Assembly: GCA_029961685.1 (NCBI GenBank)
Contig: JARWKL010000010.1
Coordinates: forward strand, 25,766,067 to 25,830,066
DNA: 64,000 bases
Direction of reading: 5' to 3'
From: Aristolochia californica
Taxonomy: Eukaryota; Streptophyta; Magnoliopsida; Piperales; Aristolochiaceae
The position numbers and the translations under genes were made by a program. Positions 40,577 to 51,982 of the stretch are shown here, one piece after another. How positions within the stretch are numbered: the stretch's first letter is position 1; each line of letters opens with the position of its first letter. Under the pieces are notes generated by a model that did not search any database, was not told where the DNA came from, and saw only the letters and a program-made list of their open reading frames with translations.

Positions 40577-41836
40577 TGTTGTGGACTCAATAGCACACCG
40601 AGTCACACAACGAAGAAGACAACAACAACTCACTCAATAGGATTTAATTCTTATATTTCTTTGAGTAGGATTTATTTCTTATATTTCTTTGAGTTGGATT
40701 TATTTCTTATATTGTTTTAAGTAGGAGTTATTTCTAATTACTTTATATGTAAGGGCATTATGGGGAAGTATTGTAACCCTAACCCTAAAACTCCCTATTT
40801 AAGGGATAGGTATGAATGAAATAGGCAAGCTTTGAGATTTTAGAATAACCTAGTCTAAATAGGTTGAGATCACCTCTTGATCTCGAGTTTAGGGTTTACT
40901 CCAAAAATCCAACCTATCCTTTACCCTCCATTGCCATCCATCTTCACCCAAATTCATCCACCATCATCCCTACTAAGAAAAGGAGCTTCCTGCCCCTTTT
41001 CCAAGCCAAAAGAGGAGGTCTATCCTCCCTCTTGGCAGCAGCAGCAAGAGAGGCCGAATTCCTCCCTTACCAAGCAGCAAAGTGAGAATTTTTATCCTCA
41101 AATCTTGAGAAAATCCTGGTGCAACGTGGGAGCTGATCATAACATCAAAGAAGAGGTATTAATCTATCCCAAACTCGTGTTTCAAGTTATTTAAGAAAGA
41201 AGGATTGCATTCTTAGCTAGAGCAGTGTTAAGCACCTAGCCAATACTACCCAAAAGATCGGCATGTTAGGAGCGGAAGACATAGGTACTTAACCCAGGAC
41301 CATAACATCACACCCCTCCTTCGTGGGCCGACGTCCACGACGGCCCACTTGCGACGGCCCACTCCACCAAGGTCGCCCCCTCCGCTCGTGCGGTGGCCTA
41401 CTTCGTCAAGGTCGCCCCCTTCGCAGTCGCCCCCTCCGGGATTCGAACGCGCGACGAGGGAGCTAGCTCTGATACCAAATGTTAAGCACCTAGCCAATAC
41501 TACCCAATACTACCCAAAAGACCGGCCTGTTAGGAGAGGAAGACATAGGTACTTAACCCAAGACCATAACAAGCAGCAACAAAGAGGGCCAAACCCTCTT
41601 TGCCGTGACCAAAAAAAGATAGCACCTTGCTCTAGCAAGGACAACATTGCTGTGGGGTCTTCTACCTAGCACAACAACTCGGTAGGACCCTCAAAAGAGG
41701 ATCTTTCCTCCTGGCCAAGCACTGGTTAAGGAGAAATACTCATACACAGACCCTTGACGTGAAGTGAGTAAATTCTGAGTGCTGGATTCACAAATCCCAC
41801 GTCGTGTTACTCGATCCAGGACCCGGGACCGTAACA
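40577..41836 (+). repeat. 5' LTR of gypsy C (contains a TRIM)
   Basis: It starts TGTTGTGGACTCAATAGC, has a TATTTAAGGGATAGGT promoter-like block near 40795, and ends CCCGGGACCGTAACA directly before ACTTGGTATCAGAGC. No second copy is present to confirm the start. Confidence 0.65.
41226..41571 (-). mobile_element. TRIM element with exact 5-bp duplication
   Basis: LTRs at 41226-41307 (82 bases) and 41480-41571 (92 bases, with a 10-base CAATACTACC duplication) run from TGTTAAGCACC to CATAACA. The internal part ends GCTCTGATACCA, the minus-strand primer site TGGTATCAGAGC, with T-arm-like GTTCGAATCC beside it. Target-site duplication AGCAG (41221-41225 and 41572-41576) is exact. This is the cleanest TRIM in the window and fixes the element boundaries. 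It lies within the gypsy C LTR, opposite in orientation. Confidence 0.95.
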
Positions 41837-42138
41837 ACTTGGTATCAGAGCGGGCTGCCACATCGCGAGTTCGAGTCCCGGGGCGCACAAAGGCTGGATT
41901 AAAATTACTGGTAGGTTTAAAAAGGGCGACCTAGTAGAGGGGGCGACCAGGAGAACTGCGAAGGGGCACTAGGAGTAGGCCACCGCTAGAGTAGGCCACC
42001 GGTGGGCCAGTGTCATTGCGCCGCCGTGGTTGTCGGCTCGCGAAGGTGGGGTGTAATTATGGTCTTGGGTTAAGTACCTATATCTTCCGCTCCTAACAGG
42101 CTGGTCTTTTGGGTAGTATTGGTTAGGTGCTTAACATT
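41837..42138 (+). mobile_element. TRIM-derived leader with two primer sites
   Basis: The first primer site TGGTATCAGAGCGGG (41840-41854) is followed by typical TRIM internal sequence: a T-arm-like GTTCGAGTCCCGG, GGCTGGATTAAAAT, and GCGCCGCCGTGG...GGTGGGGTGT. Then comes a complete TRIM LTR at 42052-42135 (TGTAATTATGGTCTTGGG...TTAACA). The sequence then enters gypsy gag through a second primer site. A TRIM has replaced or been added to the leader, probably by recombination at the shared primer site. Confidence 0.75.
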
Positions 42139-42150
42139 TGGTATCAGAGC
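42139..42150 (+). other. Second primer binding site of gypsy C
   Basis: TGGTATCAGAGC, three bases after the TRIM LTR end, 24 bases before the gag ATG. A perfect initiator tRNA-Met match, as at 41840. Confidence 0.75.
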
Positions 42151-42159
42151 ATGGTAACA

Positions 42160-45045
42160 TGGGGGATCATATCAGCAATGAAGAAATCCAAATCAGGATA
42201 CAATAGATAGAAGATAGCCTTGAAACAGCACAACCAGTGTTGGGAAAGGTTTGTGGTTTGGAAGAAGAGATGAGCCGAATCATTAGCATGCTACAGGAGT
42301 TGAGGACAGAGAGAGATTAGAGTCCAGAGGTGCGAGAGGTTGCTCAACCATATCACAGAAGAGAGGCGCAGTGGCCTGGGCGCACTACTGTCCAAGCACC
42401 TCAGCATGGAGGCACAATCCCAAGGTACACCAAGTTAGAGTTTCCCTCTTTCAATGGTTCTGTGGATCCCGTAATTTGGTTGCATAGATGTGAAATTTTT
42501 TTTTTGAACCAAGGGACTACTGAATGGGATAAGGTGCAACTAGCCTCTTTCCATATGACAGATGAAGCCATGTTATGGGTGACTCAAGTAGAGAAAGAGA
42601 GACCGGGAATGAGTTGGGGAGAATTTAAAAATCTATGCACAGTTAGATTTGAGACTCCCGCCAACAGCAACCCCTTGGGCGAGTTAGTCCTATTGAGACA
42701 AACGGGTTCGGTGGAACACTATCAAAAAATCTTCCAGGAAAAGTTGGCTCATGCTGGAGAGAGGGTATTGGTTGAACAGTAGGTCTCCTTATTCACAGCA
42801 GGTCTCAATGAGTATTTACGGCTAGAGGTGGAACTCCTTATGCCCACGGATCTAGCTCATGCCATGAATATGGCTCGAGCAATGGAACAACGACAACAGT
42901 TGTAGCAACGTAAGCCGGGTTGGTCGAGTGAGAGGAACATTTCCTCCACGTGGCAAGGTCGCCGCTATAATTCATCTCAGGGAGCATCTACAACAGCACC
43001 ATCCAGACACACTCCGACTACGACTCGGGTAGCCAATCCTCGCCCTAGTAATTCCCTACCGATCTTTATAAAAAAATTGACGAGTGCAGAGATGGCAGAA
43101 AGGCGGTCCAAAAATCTCTGTTATAACTGCGATGAGCAGTATCGGGTCAGACACCAATGTAAACGATTATTTTGGCTCGAGATGGAGGATTCAGAGGATC
43201 TAGAGGAACCAGAGGATATTATCAAGGAGGAACCACCAGAGATATCCTTGCATGCTATTATTGGGCAGAAATCGCCTACTACAATGCAAGTCCGAGCTCA
43301 TGTCATCGACCGAGAACTGGTGGGACTAGTTGACTCAGGGAGTACACACAATTTTCTGAGTTTGACAGCCGCACAACATCTCTAGCTCCAGATACACACT
43401 CATCCGATAGCCACCGTCTCAGTGGCCAATGGCGAGAAGGTCCCTAGCTATGGGATTAGTAAGGCGGTAACTTTTTCCATTGGATTTACTTCATTTTAAT
43501 GCGGAATTTTTTGTTATTCCCCTAGCGGGATTTGATATGGTTTTAGGCATTAAATGGTTACAAACATTGGGGCCCATTCTGTGGGACTTTTCGGCTTTAA
43601 CCATGAGCTTTGATTTGGCCGGAAGTCGGGTGCTCTTACAGGGCTATTAGGTGGACAAGACCCACCGCATACACACTTTGCAGACACAGGATCAGCCAGC
43701 CAGTACTAGTGATGGTCTGGTTGAGGAGTTCTATGACCTCTTCCAGGAGCCTTCGGGGTTGCCTCCCATGAGGCACTGTGACCACAGGATCTATCTGAAA
43801 CCAGGTTCTGAGGTAGTGGTCGTGAGACCTTACCGTTACCCACACCTTCAGAAGGACGAAATAGAGCGTCAGTGCCATGAGATGTTGAAACAGGGTCTTA
43901 TTCGTCCCAGTCGCTCCCCGTTCTCTTCACCCGTCTTACTTGTGAAGAAACATGATGGGACATGGAGGTTCTGCGTGAATTATCGGGAGTTGAACGTGCA
44001 GACAGTAAAAGATAAGTTCCCAATTCCGGTAGTTGATGAGCTTCTGGATGAGTTACATTGGTCGTGGTTATTCACTAAACTCGACCTCCGTTCGGGATAC
44101 CATCAGGTCCGGATGCACCCCTCTGATATCTAGAAGACGGCGTTCCGCACGCACCATGGCCACTTTGAGTTCGTCGTCATGCCGTTCAGGTTATCCAATG
44201 CACCCTCCACTTTTCAAGCTTTGATGAACGAGGTATTTAGCCCCTATCTTCGAAAATTTGTTCTTGTATTTTTCGATGATATTTTGATATATAGCAAGTC
44301 GGTTGAGGAGCACTTGGCACACTTGAGGATTGTTTTCGACTTGTTAAGAGCACATCAGCTCTATTTGAAACACTCCAAGTGTTCCTTTGCGGCTTCACAT
44401 GTGGGATATCTGGGACACATTATCTCACATGAGGGGGTTACGGTGGATCCCGAGAAGATCCGAGCTATTCACGAGTGGCCGCAACCACAATCGTGTTCTG
44501 CATTACGGGGTTTTCTGGGTCTTGCGGGCTACTACCGCAAATTTATTCAGAACTATGGGCCAGTGGCAGCACCATTGACGAGTTTACTCAAGAAAAATTC
44601 CTTTATTTGGAATGAGGGGGCCACCACGTCATTTGTGGCACTCAAAGCTGCCCTCGCATCCGTGCCAGTATTACAACTTCCCAACTTCGACGAATTGTTC
44701 GTGGTAGAGTGCGACGCTTCGGGCGTGGGCATGGGGGCCATTTTACAGCAACTGGGCCATCCTATTGCTTATTTTAGCAGACAGTTGGCAGTCCTCCATC
44801 ACAAACTGGCAGCCTATGAGCGCGAATTGATTGGGTTGGCCAAAGCAGTCCAACATTGGAGGCCTTATCTCTGGGGCCAGGATTTTCTCATACGCACGGA
44901 TCACTACAGCCTTAAATTCTTACTAGAACAGCGTTTGACGACGTCGCCACAGCAGCACTGGATCAATAAGTTGTTGGGATTTGACTTCTCGGTGGAGTAT
45001 CGCGCGGGGAGATTAAATAATGTGGCAGATGTCTTGTCATGGTGT
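42160..45045 (+). pseudogene. Gypsy C gag-pol, broken and 3'-truncated
   Basis: Gag begins MGDHISNEEIQIRIQ near 42160. The core has RYTKLEFPSFNGSVDP, MTDEAMLWV and PLGELVLLRQTGSVEHYQ. CCHC knuckle CYNCDEQYRVRHQC lies near 43120 (Gly before His replaced by Arg), protease LVDSGSTHNFL near 43330, then RT with [30 protein letters not shown] and the catalytic FFDDILIYSK near 44270, RNase H ECDASGVGMGAIL and TDHYSLKFLLEQ, breaking off at NNVADVLSW near 45040. Stops lie near 42780, 42905, 43385, 43650 and 44131. Integrase is absent. Unlike A, B and D, gag here starts after the primer site, not in the LTR. Confidence 0.9.
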
Positions 45046-46446
45046 TTTGAGGATCTCTTTGTTATTTACCAAGTGACCCAACTTGTATATCATAATGGTG
45101 AGAAAAGAAAAAACACTCCTAACCATACGAAAAAAACTCCATACACCAGTCAAAATATTCAGTCTGAAATACACTCTGCTCAATTTTAATGACAGAAAAA
45201 CAGTCCAACTTTAGGGCACAACAAAGAGACTACTCACTTTTTAAGGGTATCTCAAACCCAAATCACCTCTTGGGTGAAGAATACAAGACTTGACTCAAGT
45301 TGTATGTTGGACACACTCCAATACTTTCAGGTAGAGGGTTTATAGGCATTGTTCTGAAGTAATTTTATCAACCACAATTTGAAAAAAAAAAGTACCTTGA
45401 GGAGTTAAGGTGTGAATATAAAGATAGTAGCTCTCATACTTCAAACGGAAGGAGGCTCCCAATGCAACTCTTCATACTTCCAATTAAGAAGGAGGGACTT
45501 TAAGACCAATAGATGGACAAAAAGTGACAGGTTTGACTCAAGAGGGAGATTAAAAAATAATTCCTCTATTAACATGATGATCAAGGAAACTTAAAAAAAC
45601 AATAAGAAAGTTGTGACATGGAACATAATAATGGAAACTTTCTAAAAATCAACTTCTCAAATAAAGTAATTATTTTTTAACACAACTTGAGCAATTTAAA
45701 AGAAAATATTCAAGAGATAATTGTGGAATAAGGGAGATTTAAGACACTTATTTGGAATCTATAATTAGGAAAGAAAACTTTATAAATAAAAAATTTTAGA
45801 CTTTGTCAAAAAGGAACATCATAATTGGAAAGACTTCTCTTAAGGAAACTAATGCAGTGTGAGATCAAATAAAAAAAAATTTCAAGGAAGGAAAGAAACT
45901 CAAGTTGGTAAAATCTTGCCAAGATTTTGAAAACAAATAGGAAACTTAACCAACATTAGCAACTCAAAAAGTGTAGCAAAAAATTCGGCTTGAATTCAGA
46001 TCTTCACGTGCAATAGGATAGAAATTATACTCACATAGATTTATTTTGAGATATAATTCTCAATATAAATCAACATAAATATTGGTTCAAATTGTTTAGG
46101 AAGTTGAAGCTTTCTGTTGCTACTTGAAATTTTTCTGCTACATGACCTTTGCTACTTTAGATATTGATTTCTCTTTATAGAAAAATATTATTGCAATGAT
46201 TCTTTTTTATTTGGAAACTTGAATCAAATATCTTTCTAACAGTATTTAAATTTTTATAAAAACATATGGTAAGAGACTAAAACATCAAATAAAAAATAGG
46301 ATTTGGGAAAAAAAAGACTTACGGAAAAATGAGAAACTCCTCTTTTTTCTTTTACTTTTTCTTTTTCTTCTTCTTCTTCTTCCTCAATTTATTCTCCATC
46401 TTCTTTCTCCTTTTCCATCTTAGATCTTTGCCCACTCGGATACCAT
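45046..46446 (-). mobile_element. N1 internal region, second copy
   Basis: Reverse-oriented copy of 36525-38005. It opens with GAGGATCTCTTTGTTATTTACC (abutting gypsy C) and closes with CCACTCGGATACCA, the complement of the primer site. It carries the leader block shared with the copia at 11861 (GAAGTTGAAGCTTTCTGTTG near 46100). No gag or pol motif is found in any frame over 1.4 kb. 46330-46420 includes a CTTCTTCTTC tract. Confidence 0.65.
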
Positions 46447-46578
46447 GTTGATTTCTAGGTACAAGACAAACACAAGAGATCCCAAGGGAAGGAGATAAGA
46501 GAGGAATTCTAGCTCTTGGGAGAGAGGAGAGGAGAGAAGAAACCAAGAGAGAGAAGGAAGAGAACAGAGAGAGAGAGG
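46447..46578 (-). mobile_element. N1 LTR, truncated
   Basis: It starts TGTTGATTTCTAGGTACAAG next to the primer site, matching the LTR end at 36464-36524 in inverse. Cut after about 130 bases by the following copia LTR. Confidence 0.6.
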
Positions 46579-47330
46579 TGTAGGAGTTAGGCACCCTAAT
46601 TTCAAACTAACGGCAACAATAATAATAAATTTAAAAGACGGAAAAGCAAGCATGAGAACAAACAACAAGATTTATACAGGTTCACTTCAAGGTGAGACTA
46701 TGTCCTGTCTTTCACCGCTACAGTAATCTATTGTGAAGATGAAATAGTTTACAAGAGAGATCGTACACATTTACAGGTGTTGTTTATCTCTAACATCTCT
46801 TCGTTGTAACTAATGCTCCTTGGATGATTAATAATAAAACCCTAATAGTCGTACCCCCCAATCAGCGTAGAGCGTCGATTAGACTTCATCATCAATATTT
46901 CCTCTGTAGTGGCAACAACTTCTCAATCCTCAGAGAGATGTCCAACTAAAGTTTCACGCAACTTCAATTTCTAAATTGTAATAGTCTTTATCAAAATATC
47001 TGCCAGATTCTGACTTCCTTGAATCTTCTCAAGGGCTAAGACTCTATCCCCCTGAGCCGATCTGATGAAGTGATAACACATCTGTATGTGATTTGTTCTC
47101 GAATGATAAAAATGATTCTTTGCTAAAGGAATAACACTCTGACTGTCACAATATAATACATTCTTCCTATGCTTGAGACCTAATTCTTCCCAGAAAGACG
47201 GCAACCATATCATCTCTTTACTGGTTTTAGTGACGACGATATCCTGCCTCAGTAGTGCAAAGAGCAACTATCTTCTGTAGCTTAGAGACCCAACTAACTG
47301 TTGTACCACCCAATGTGTACACTATTTTTA
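46579..47330 (-). mobile_element. Tnt1-like copia 3' end fragment
   Basis: The LTR part (46579 to about 46860) matches the inverse of 55732-56137 (CAGGTTCACTTCAAGGTGAG, AGATTTATACAGG). The RNase H remnant on the minus strand (47267-46971) reads WLPSFWEELGLKHRKNVLYC, then CDSQSVIPLAKNHFYHSRTN and AQGDRVLALEKIQGSQNLAD. The rest of the element is missing. Confidence 0.75.
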
Positions 47331-47620
47331 ACCAAGACCCCTATTTATACTATTTTCATTACATATTTAGATATTAGATATGATCCATAATATCCATAAT
47401 TACATCAACCATGATTATCCAAATCCACATAAATCAAGGGAAGATAAATCAATTACATTAATCAAGAAAATTTGTCAAATCTTCCAAATCATGTGATAAG
47501 GATTTCAGTTCATGAGATGACTCATCATGCCACCTCACGTGATCATGGTGGGTCCCACCAGCTCGTAGGATCATCGTGGGTTCCACCTTGTAATAGTGGT
47601 AAAGTAACAGACCCATATCC
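47331..47620 (-). repeat. LTR-like fragment
   Basis: It contains GTGGGTCCCACCAGCTCGTA and CATGTGATAAGGAT-type blocks shared with the copia LTRs at 8318 and 12382, in degenerate form. Only partial homology, no boundaries. Confidence 0.4.
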
Positions 47621-48959
47621 TTCTTCCTTAGCACCAAATATAATTCAAGCTTATTTATGGCGGTCATTGGATTCAAGCTCTTCACAGTGTCAAGAAAAAT
47701 CAGAAGGTGGGCTACTTTTGAATAATTATTTATTATGATATTTTTTAGTTTTATTTATTAATTTTTTGTTTGATGATTGAAGCCTGAGAAGAATCCTGTG
47801 GAGATAATACTACCAGTTACTTGATTTTTTATTTCTTTACATATTGGTAATTTTAATATTTTCCATTACATTATGTAATTAATAGACGAAGAGTATATTT
47901 ATATCAAAAAATAATAAGTTTTATTCTTTTGTTTTTGTAATAGGTGAGAATTTTGCTCATGCGACAGAGAACATATCGTTTTGTTTTCTAGCACGAAGAG
48001 GAAAAACTAGAATTTATAACTTTATACTAGATTAAAGTTTTTTGGGTGATCATAAATTTGATATTGTTATTTCATTAAAAAATTTGTGTTTGATTAATGA
48101 ACAAAGTTTATGTAAAATTTTATGTAGTGTTTATGAACAATAATATGCAAGTGTATGAACATTGTTTTACGGAATTTGTGTATAGGATGTGTATAATTTT
48201 ACATAGAGGTGAGACACAATTTTATGTAGAATTTAAGCATAATTTTTGGTACAGTTTATTTGACATGTATTTTATGCGAAATTTTAAGTGTAGGTTGGAG
48301 CTCAAACTTGGCTCGAGCTCGAGCTCAAACTTGTCTCGAGCTCGGTTAAAATTCTTCGACTAGAGTTTGATTCCAATTTTAGGCTTGAGGTCGAGTTTGA
48401 AGTATTCAGCTCAAGCCAAGCTCGAACATATGTAGGTTTGAGCTTGACTCGACTCGATGTCACTCCTAGCATCTTGAATGTTTTGTGTGTATTTGTCAGG
48501 TACGTCTTGTGGTCCGCTCTATTTGGGAGGTGCCAAGGTTTGTGTTGAGATTACTAGAGTATAAGGAGATGGTGGTCTTCTTCACATAGGATGTGATCTT
48601 CATGTTCCCAAGTGAGGTCTGTTCGATTTCCAAATTACCATAAAACACCTCAACCGTGTTGGGTAAATGAGATTTTGGCCTTAGAATAGGCTCGTGTAAG
48701 GTGTGAATGCTTCTTCAAAACCCAAAACTTATTAGGAACAAAATCCTAAGTTGAGCCGAGTAGGCTCTTCCATGCTCTTAGATAATAAGACTTCAAATAC
48801 CTACTTCTTTGGCTCTTAGATGGTCCCTTCAGTTTGGCATTTTGTCACAATGTTCTTGTTGTCTTGAAGTAGGATCCATCCTTGCTATCTTTTTTGTCAG
48901 AACCATAGTTTTTTTGTGGCAATTTAGAGGCAACAGTCAAAATGGGCAAAACTCGAGAG
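47621..48959. other. AT-rich region without gene
   Basis: No protein or RNA gene recognised on either strand. 47700-48280 is very AT-rich. At 48290-48450 there is a run of CTCGAGCTCGAGCTCAAACT and related GAGCTC/CTCGAG motifs. 48480-48900 is unremarkable. Confidence 0.5.
48290..48450. repeat. GAGCTC/CTCGAG palindrome cluster
   Basis: Overlapping SacI- and XhoI-like hexamers (CTCGAGCTCGAGCTC, then CTCGAGCTCGG) alternate with AAACTTG, followed by degenerate copies such as CTTGAGGTCGAGTTTG. Clusters of this kind can sit in or near the ends of plant DNA transposons. No terminal repeats were recognised here. Confidence 0.45.
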
Positions 48960-49309
48960 GTGAAAATCATGAGATCCAAGGAGGTATTCCAATTTTAGGG
49001 GTTTTGGACAGATGGGATTTGGTGAAATTGAAGGAAATAGGGCAAAGAAGGATGAAAGAAGGGGGTTTTGAGCTCAAGGTGACCTCGGATTAGGGTTTCA
49101 AATGGCTTGAAGTGGCCTAATATGGTGTTTAAAGCCTTCATATCTGTGATTCCCACCATGGTTGATCTATTAGTCTAATTCGATTGATCGGTCAATCGTT
49201 TTAAGTTGATTGATCTTGCCAATTAAGTTGATTGATCATGTCTTTGCATTGATTAATCATGTCCTATGTAGAGTGATCAAAACTGATATTTGGGATTCCA
49301 TTTCATTCT

Positions 49310-50990
49310 CATAGCATGAAATATATGGGATGTCATGTTTAGTTCAACATTTATCTAGCTATTTAGATGTAGGAGGGTTTCACATGCCTAGTTCTCCTCA
49401 TAGGTCCTAATGGCTTTGTGAAAATGTCTTTGGTTTTCAATGTGGAGCTAATTCAACTTTTGACATCTTCGTTTGAACTAGCTCTCATATAAAGTGATGT
49501 CTAATTTCCATCTATTTGGAATGAGAGTGGTGAAGTGGGTTCGTACTTAGGCATATGAGACTCATATTGTCACAATGGACTGGAATGTCATTTAACTCTA
49601 AACCATAATCCTCTTGTTGTTGTCTCGTACATAAAAGTTGTGCACAATAACTTCCGGTAACTATATACTCAGCCTCAATGGTAGATAATGCAACTAAATG
49701 TTGTTTCTTGAAAAATCAAGAAACAAACATCTTTCCAAGTAGTTGACAACTACCACTCGTAGTCTTTCTATCAATTTTTCATTTGACAAAATTTGCATTG
49801 GAGTAACCTACTAGATCTATGGCAGAGAAGTTGGAGAATTAAAGTCCTAAGGTTGATGTTCTAAGTAAATATCAGAAAATTCTTTTCACAGACACTAAGT
49901 GAAATTCTCTGGGATCGGACTTGAATCTAGCAGCAAGGCAAACTAAAAAACATGATATCCAGTCCACTAGCTGATAAATAAAGTAGGGAAACTACCATGC
50001 TTCTATATAGTTTGTTTTAATCTATGGCCCTACCTGAGTTGTCCAAATCAAGTATTATGGACGAACTCATGAATGTGGTAATTGAATTAAAGATTTCAAT
50101 GTTAAATCTCTTTATCAATTCTGTGGTGTACTTGGATTGATTTATGAAATTTCTATTATCGGTTTGCATAATTTGATGTCCGTGGAAGAATGTGAGTTCA
50201 CCCATTAGCTCACTTCAAATTCATTCTTCATCACATTAGCAAATTCTTGACATAATGATGAATTTGTAGAACCAAAAATGATATTGTCCACATAGATTTG
50301 GACAATAATCAGAACTTGATCATGGTTCTTAGTAAATAGAGTCTTACCCACACTACCTCTCTTTTATCCCTTTTTTTTTTGTAAGTATTTATTAAGTCTT
50401 TCATACTACGCCCTTGGATTTTGTTTTAAACCATATAAAGCTTTGTGCAATTTGGATACATGGTCAAGCTTGCTCATCTTTTCAAAACCTTTGGGTTGCT
50501 CTATATAAACTTCTCCATGTATGTATCCATTTAAGAATGCACTCTTTACATCCATTTGGTACAACTTGAATCTCTTATGACAAGCATATTGACTAATAGG
50601 ACTCTAATTGCTTCTAATCTTGCCACTAGTGCATATCTCTTTAAATTCAATGCCTTCTTCTTGGTTATATCCTTTGGCAACTAACCTACCTTTGCTTCTT
50701 ACAATTTTATTATCTTCATTTGCTTTATTGCGAAAGACCCATTTGGTTCCTATGACTTGTTGATTTTGTGCTTAGATACTAGAGTCCAAACATGGTTTCT
50801 TTCAAATTGGTTAAGCCCTGCTATAGTCCAAAAGTCATCTTTTTCTGCCTTGACAAAGCCATTGAGTTGTAATTGAGAAACAAAGGTGTTATTCGTCATA
50901 TTTTCGTGAATGATTCTTCTAGTTGCCATTATACCTTGAGGAACCAACCATGAACCTAAAGTTCTTTGGCTCTTAGGAGCTTCCTCTTGG
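49310..50990 (-). pseudogene. Copia RT and RNase H, decayed
   Basis: Minus-strand pieces: LGSWLVPQGIMATRRIIHEN near 50960-50900 and WTIAGLNQFERNHVWTLV near 50850 (RT entry); the mid-RT Tyr-rich region near 50400; GELTFFHGHQIMQT and YTTELIKRFNIE near 50200-50100; then RNase H with AEYIVTGSYCAQLL near 49670 and CLSTNPLHHSHSK-like sequence near 49540. Many stops. Confidence 0.75.
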
Positions 50991-50999
50991 TTATTTGTG

Positions 51000-51530
51000 T
51001 CATTTAGGTTCTCATCAAGATTTTGGTGTTGGGGTTGAGATCTGTACCAGCCCTAAAATCAAACTTCCCTATAAATATTCTATACCAGCCCTAAAATCAA
51101 AATTTCGTAATTTCTCATTTGGTTCTTTTAGTGCATATATTTTGCATCCAAAAGTTCGGAAATAGGTTATGTTGGGAAGGGTGCTCGTGTGCAATTCATA
51201 AGGAGTTTTGTTGAGAAGGGACTATACTAACTCAGTTTATGATGTAGCAAACCGTGTCTATGGTTCAACCCAAAATCTATGTGGCAAATTCTATTCAAGT
51301 AGCAAAGCCCTTGCTATTTCAATTAGGATTTTTTTTCCTATCAACAACACCATGTTGTGTGCAATATACCTCAAAGTGTGAGCTTTCAACTTCTCCTCTA
51401 TGGTCACTTCTATTTTTTATTATGTTATAACCTTATTATTTTTTAACTTTCTCACATTATTTTGCAACGGCTGGACATGCATCATCCCTGTGAGCTGGCA
51501 AATCTACCAGTGTGAACATAGAATAGTCAT
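51000..51530 (-). pseudogene. Copia integrase remnant
   Basis: Minus-strand homologue of 21690-22260: the VDDYSMFTLVDLPAHRDD-like integrase core start near 51520-51450, and degenerate integrase and linker sequence to 51000. Cut at 51534 by the Tnt1-like element, with duplication TCTAT/TCTAC. Confidence 0.65.
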
Positions 51531-51534
51531 CTAT

Positions 51535-51947
51535 TGTTAAGTTTTGGAGCCTAATAAATGCCCTACTTTGAGTCAGTACGCGATATATTAACTGTTGTTT
51601 CATTAAAGGCAATTTGGAAATTTCAATCTTGTATCACAGTTGCCCTACTTTTCTCTTTATATTTAGGGCACCGCTATAAGGGTTTTATCACAATCCGAGG
51701 AGCATCAGTTGCTGTCGAGAGAGGTTAGAGAAAAAAAAACACTTGTAAGTGTGTTCGATCTCTCTTCTAAATTATTTCATCTTCATAGTGGATTACTACA
51801 GTGGTGGAAGTTAGGACGTAGTCTCACCTTGAGGCGAACCTGTATAAATCTTGTTGCATATTTTTTTTTTGTGCTTGTTTTTTCCTTCTTTTGCCATTAT
51901 TATTATTGCTCTCGTTAGTTTGGAATTACGACATTTAATTCCGAACA
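51535..51947 (+). repeat. 5' LTR of the Tnt1-like copia
   Basis: 413 bases. It contains CTCTTTATATTTAGGG (probable promoter) and the inverted pair TCACCTTGAGGCGAACC near the end. Confidence 0.88.
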
Positions 51948-51982
51948 AGTGGTATAAGAGCTTTGGTTTGTGATTGAAAGCA

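Larger units (their letters stand above)
40577..45045 (+). mobile_element. Gypsy element C, 5' part with hybrid leader
   Basis: 5' LTR 40577-41836 (TGTTGTGGACTC...GACCGTAACA), about 909 bases once the TRIM at 41226 and its repeat are removed. Primer site at 41840. Then TRIM internal sequence and a TRIM LTR (42052-42135), a second primer site (42139), and gag-pol to 45045, where it breaks off inside the RNase H end and joins N1 sequence. There is no 3' LTR and no integrase. It inserted into, or joined with, the copia pol ending at 40576. Confidence 0.8.
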
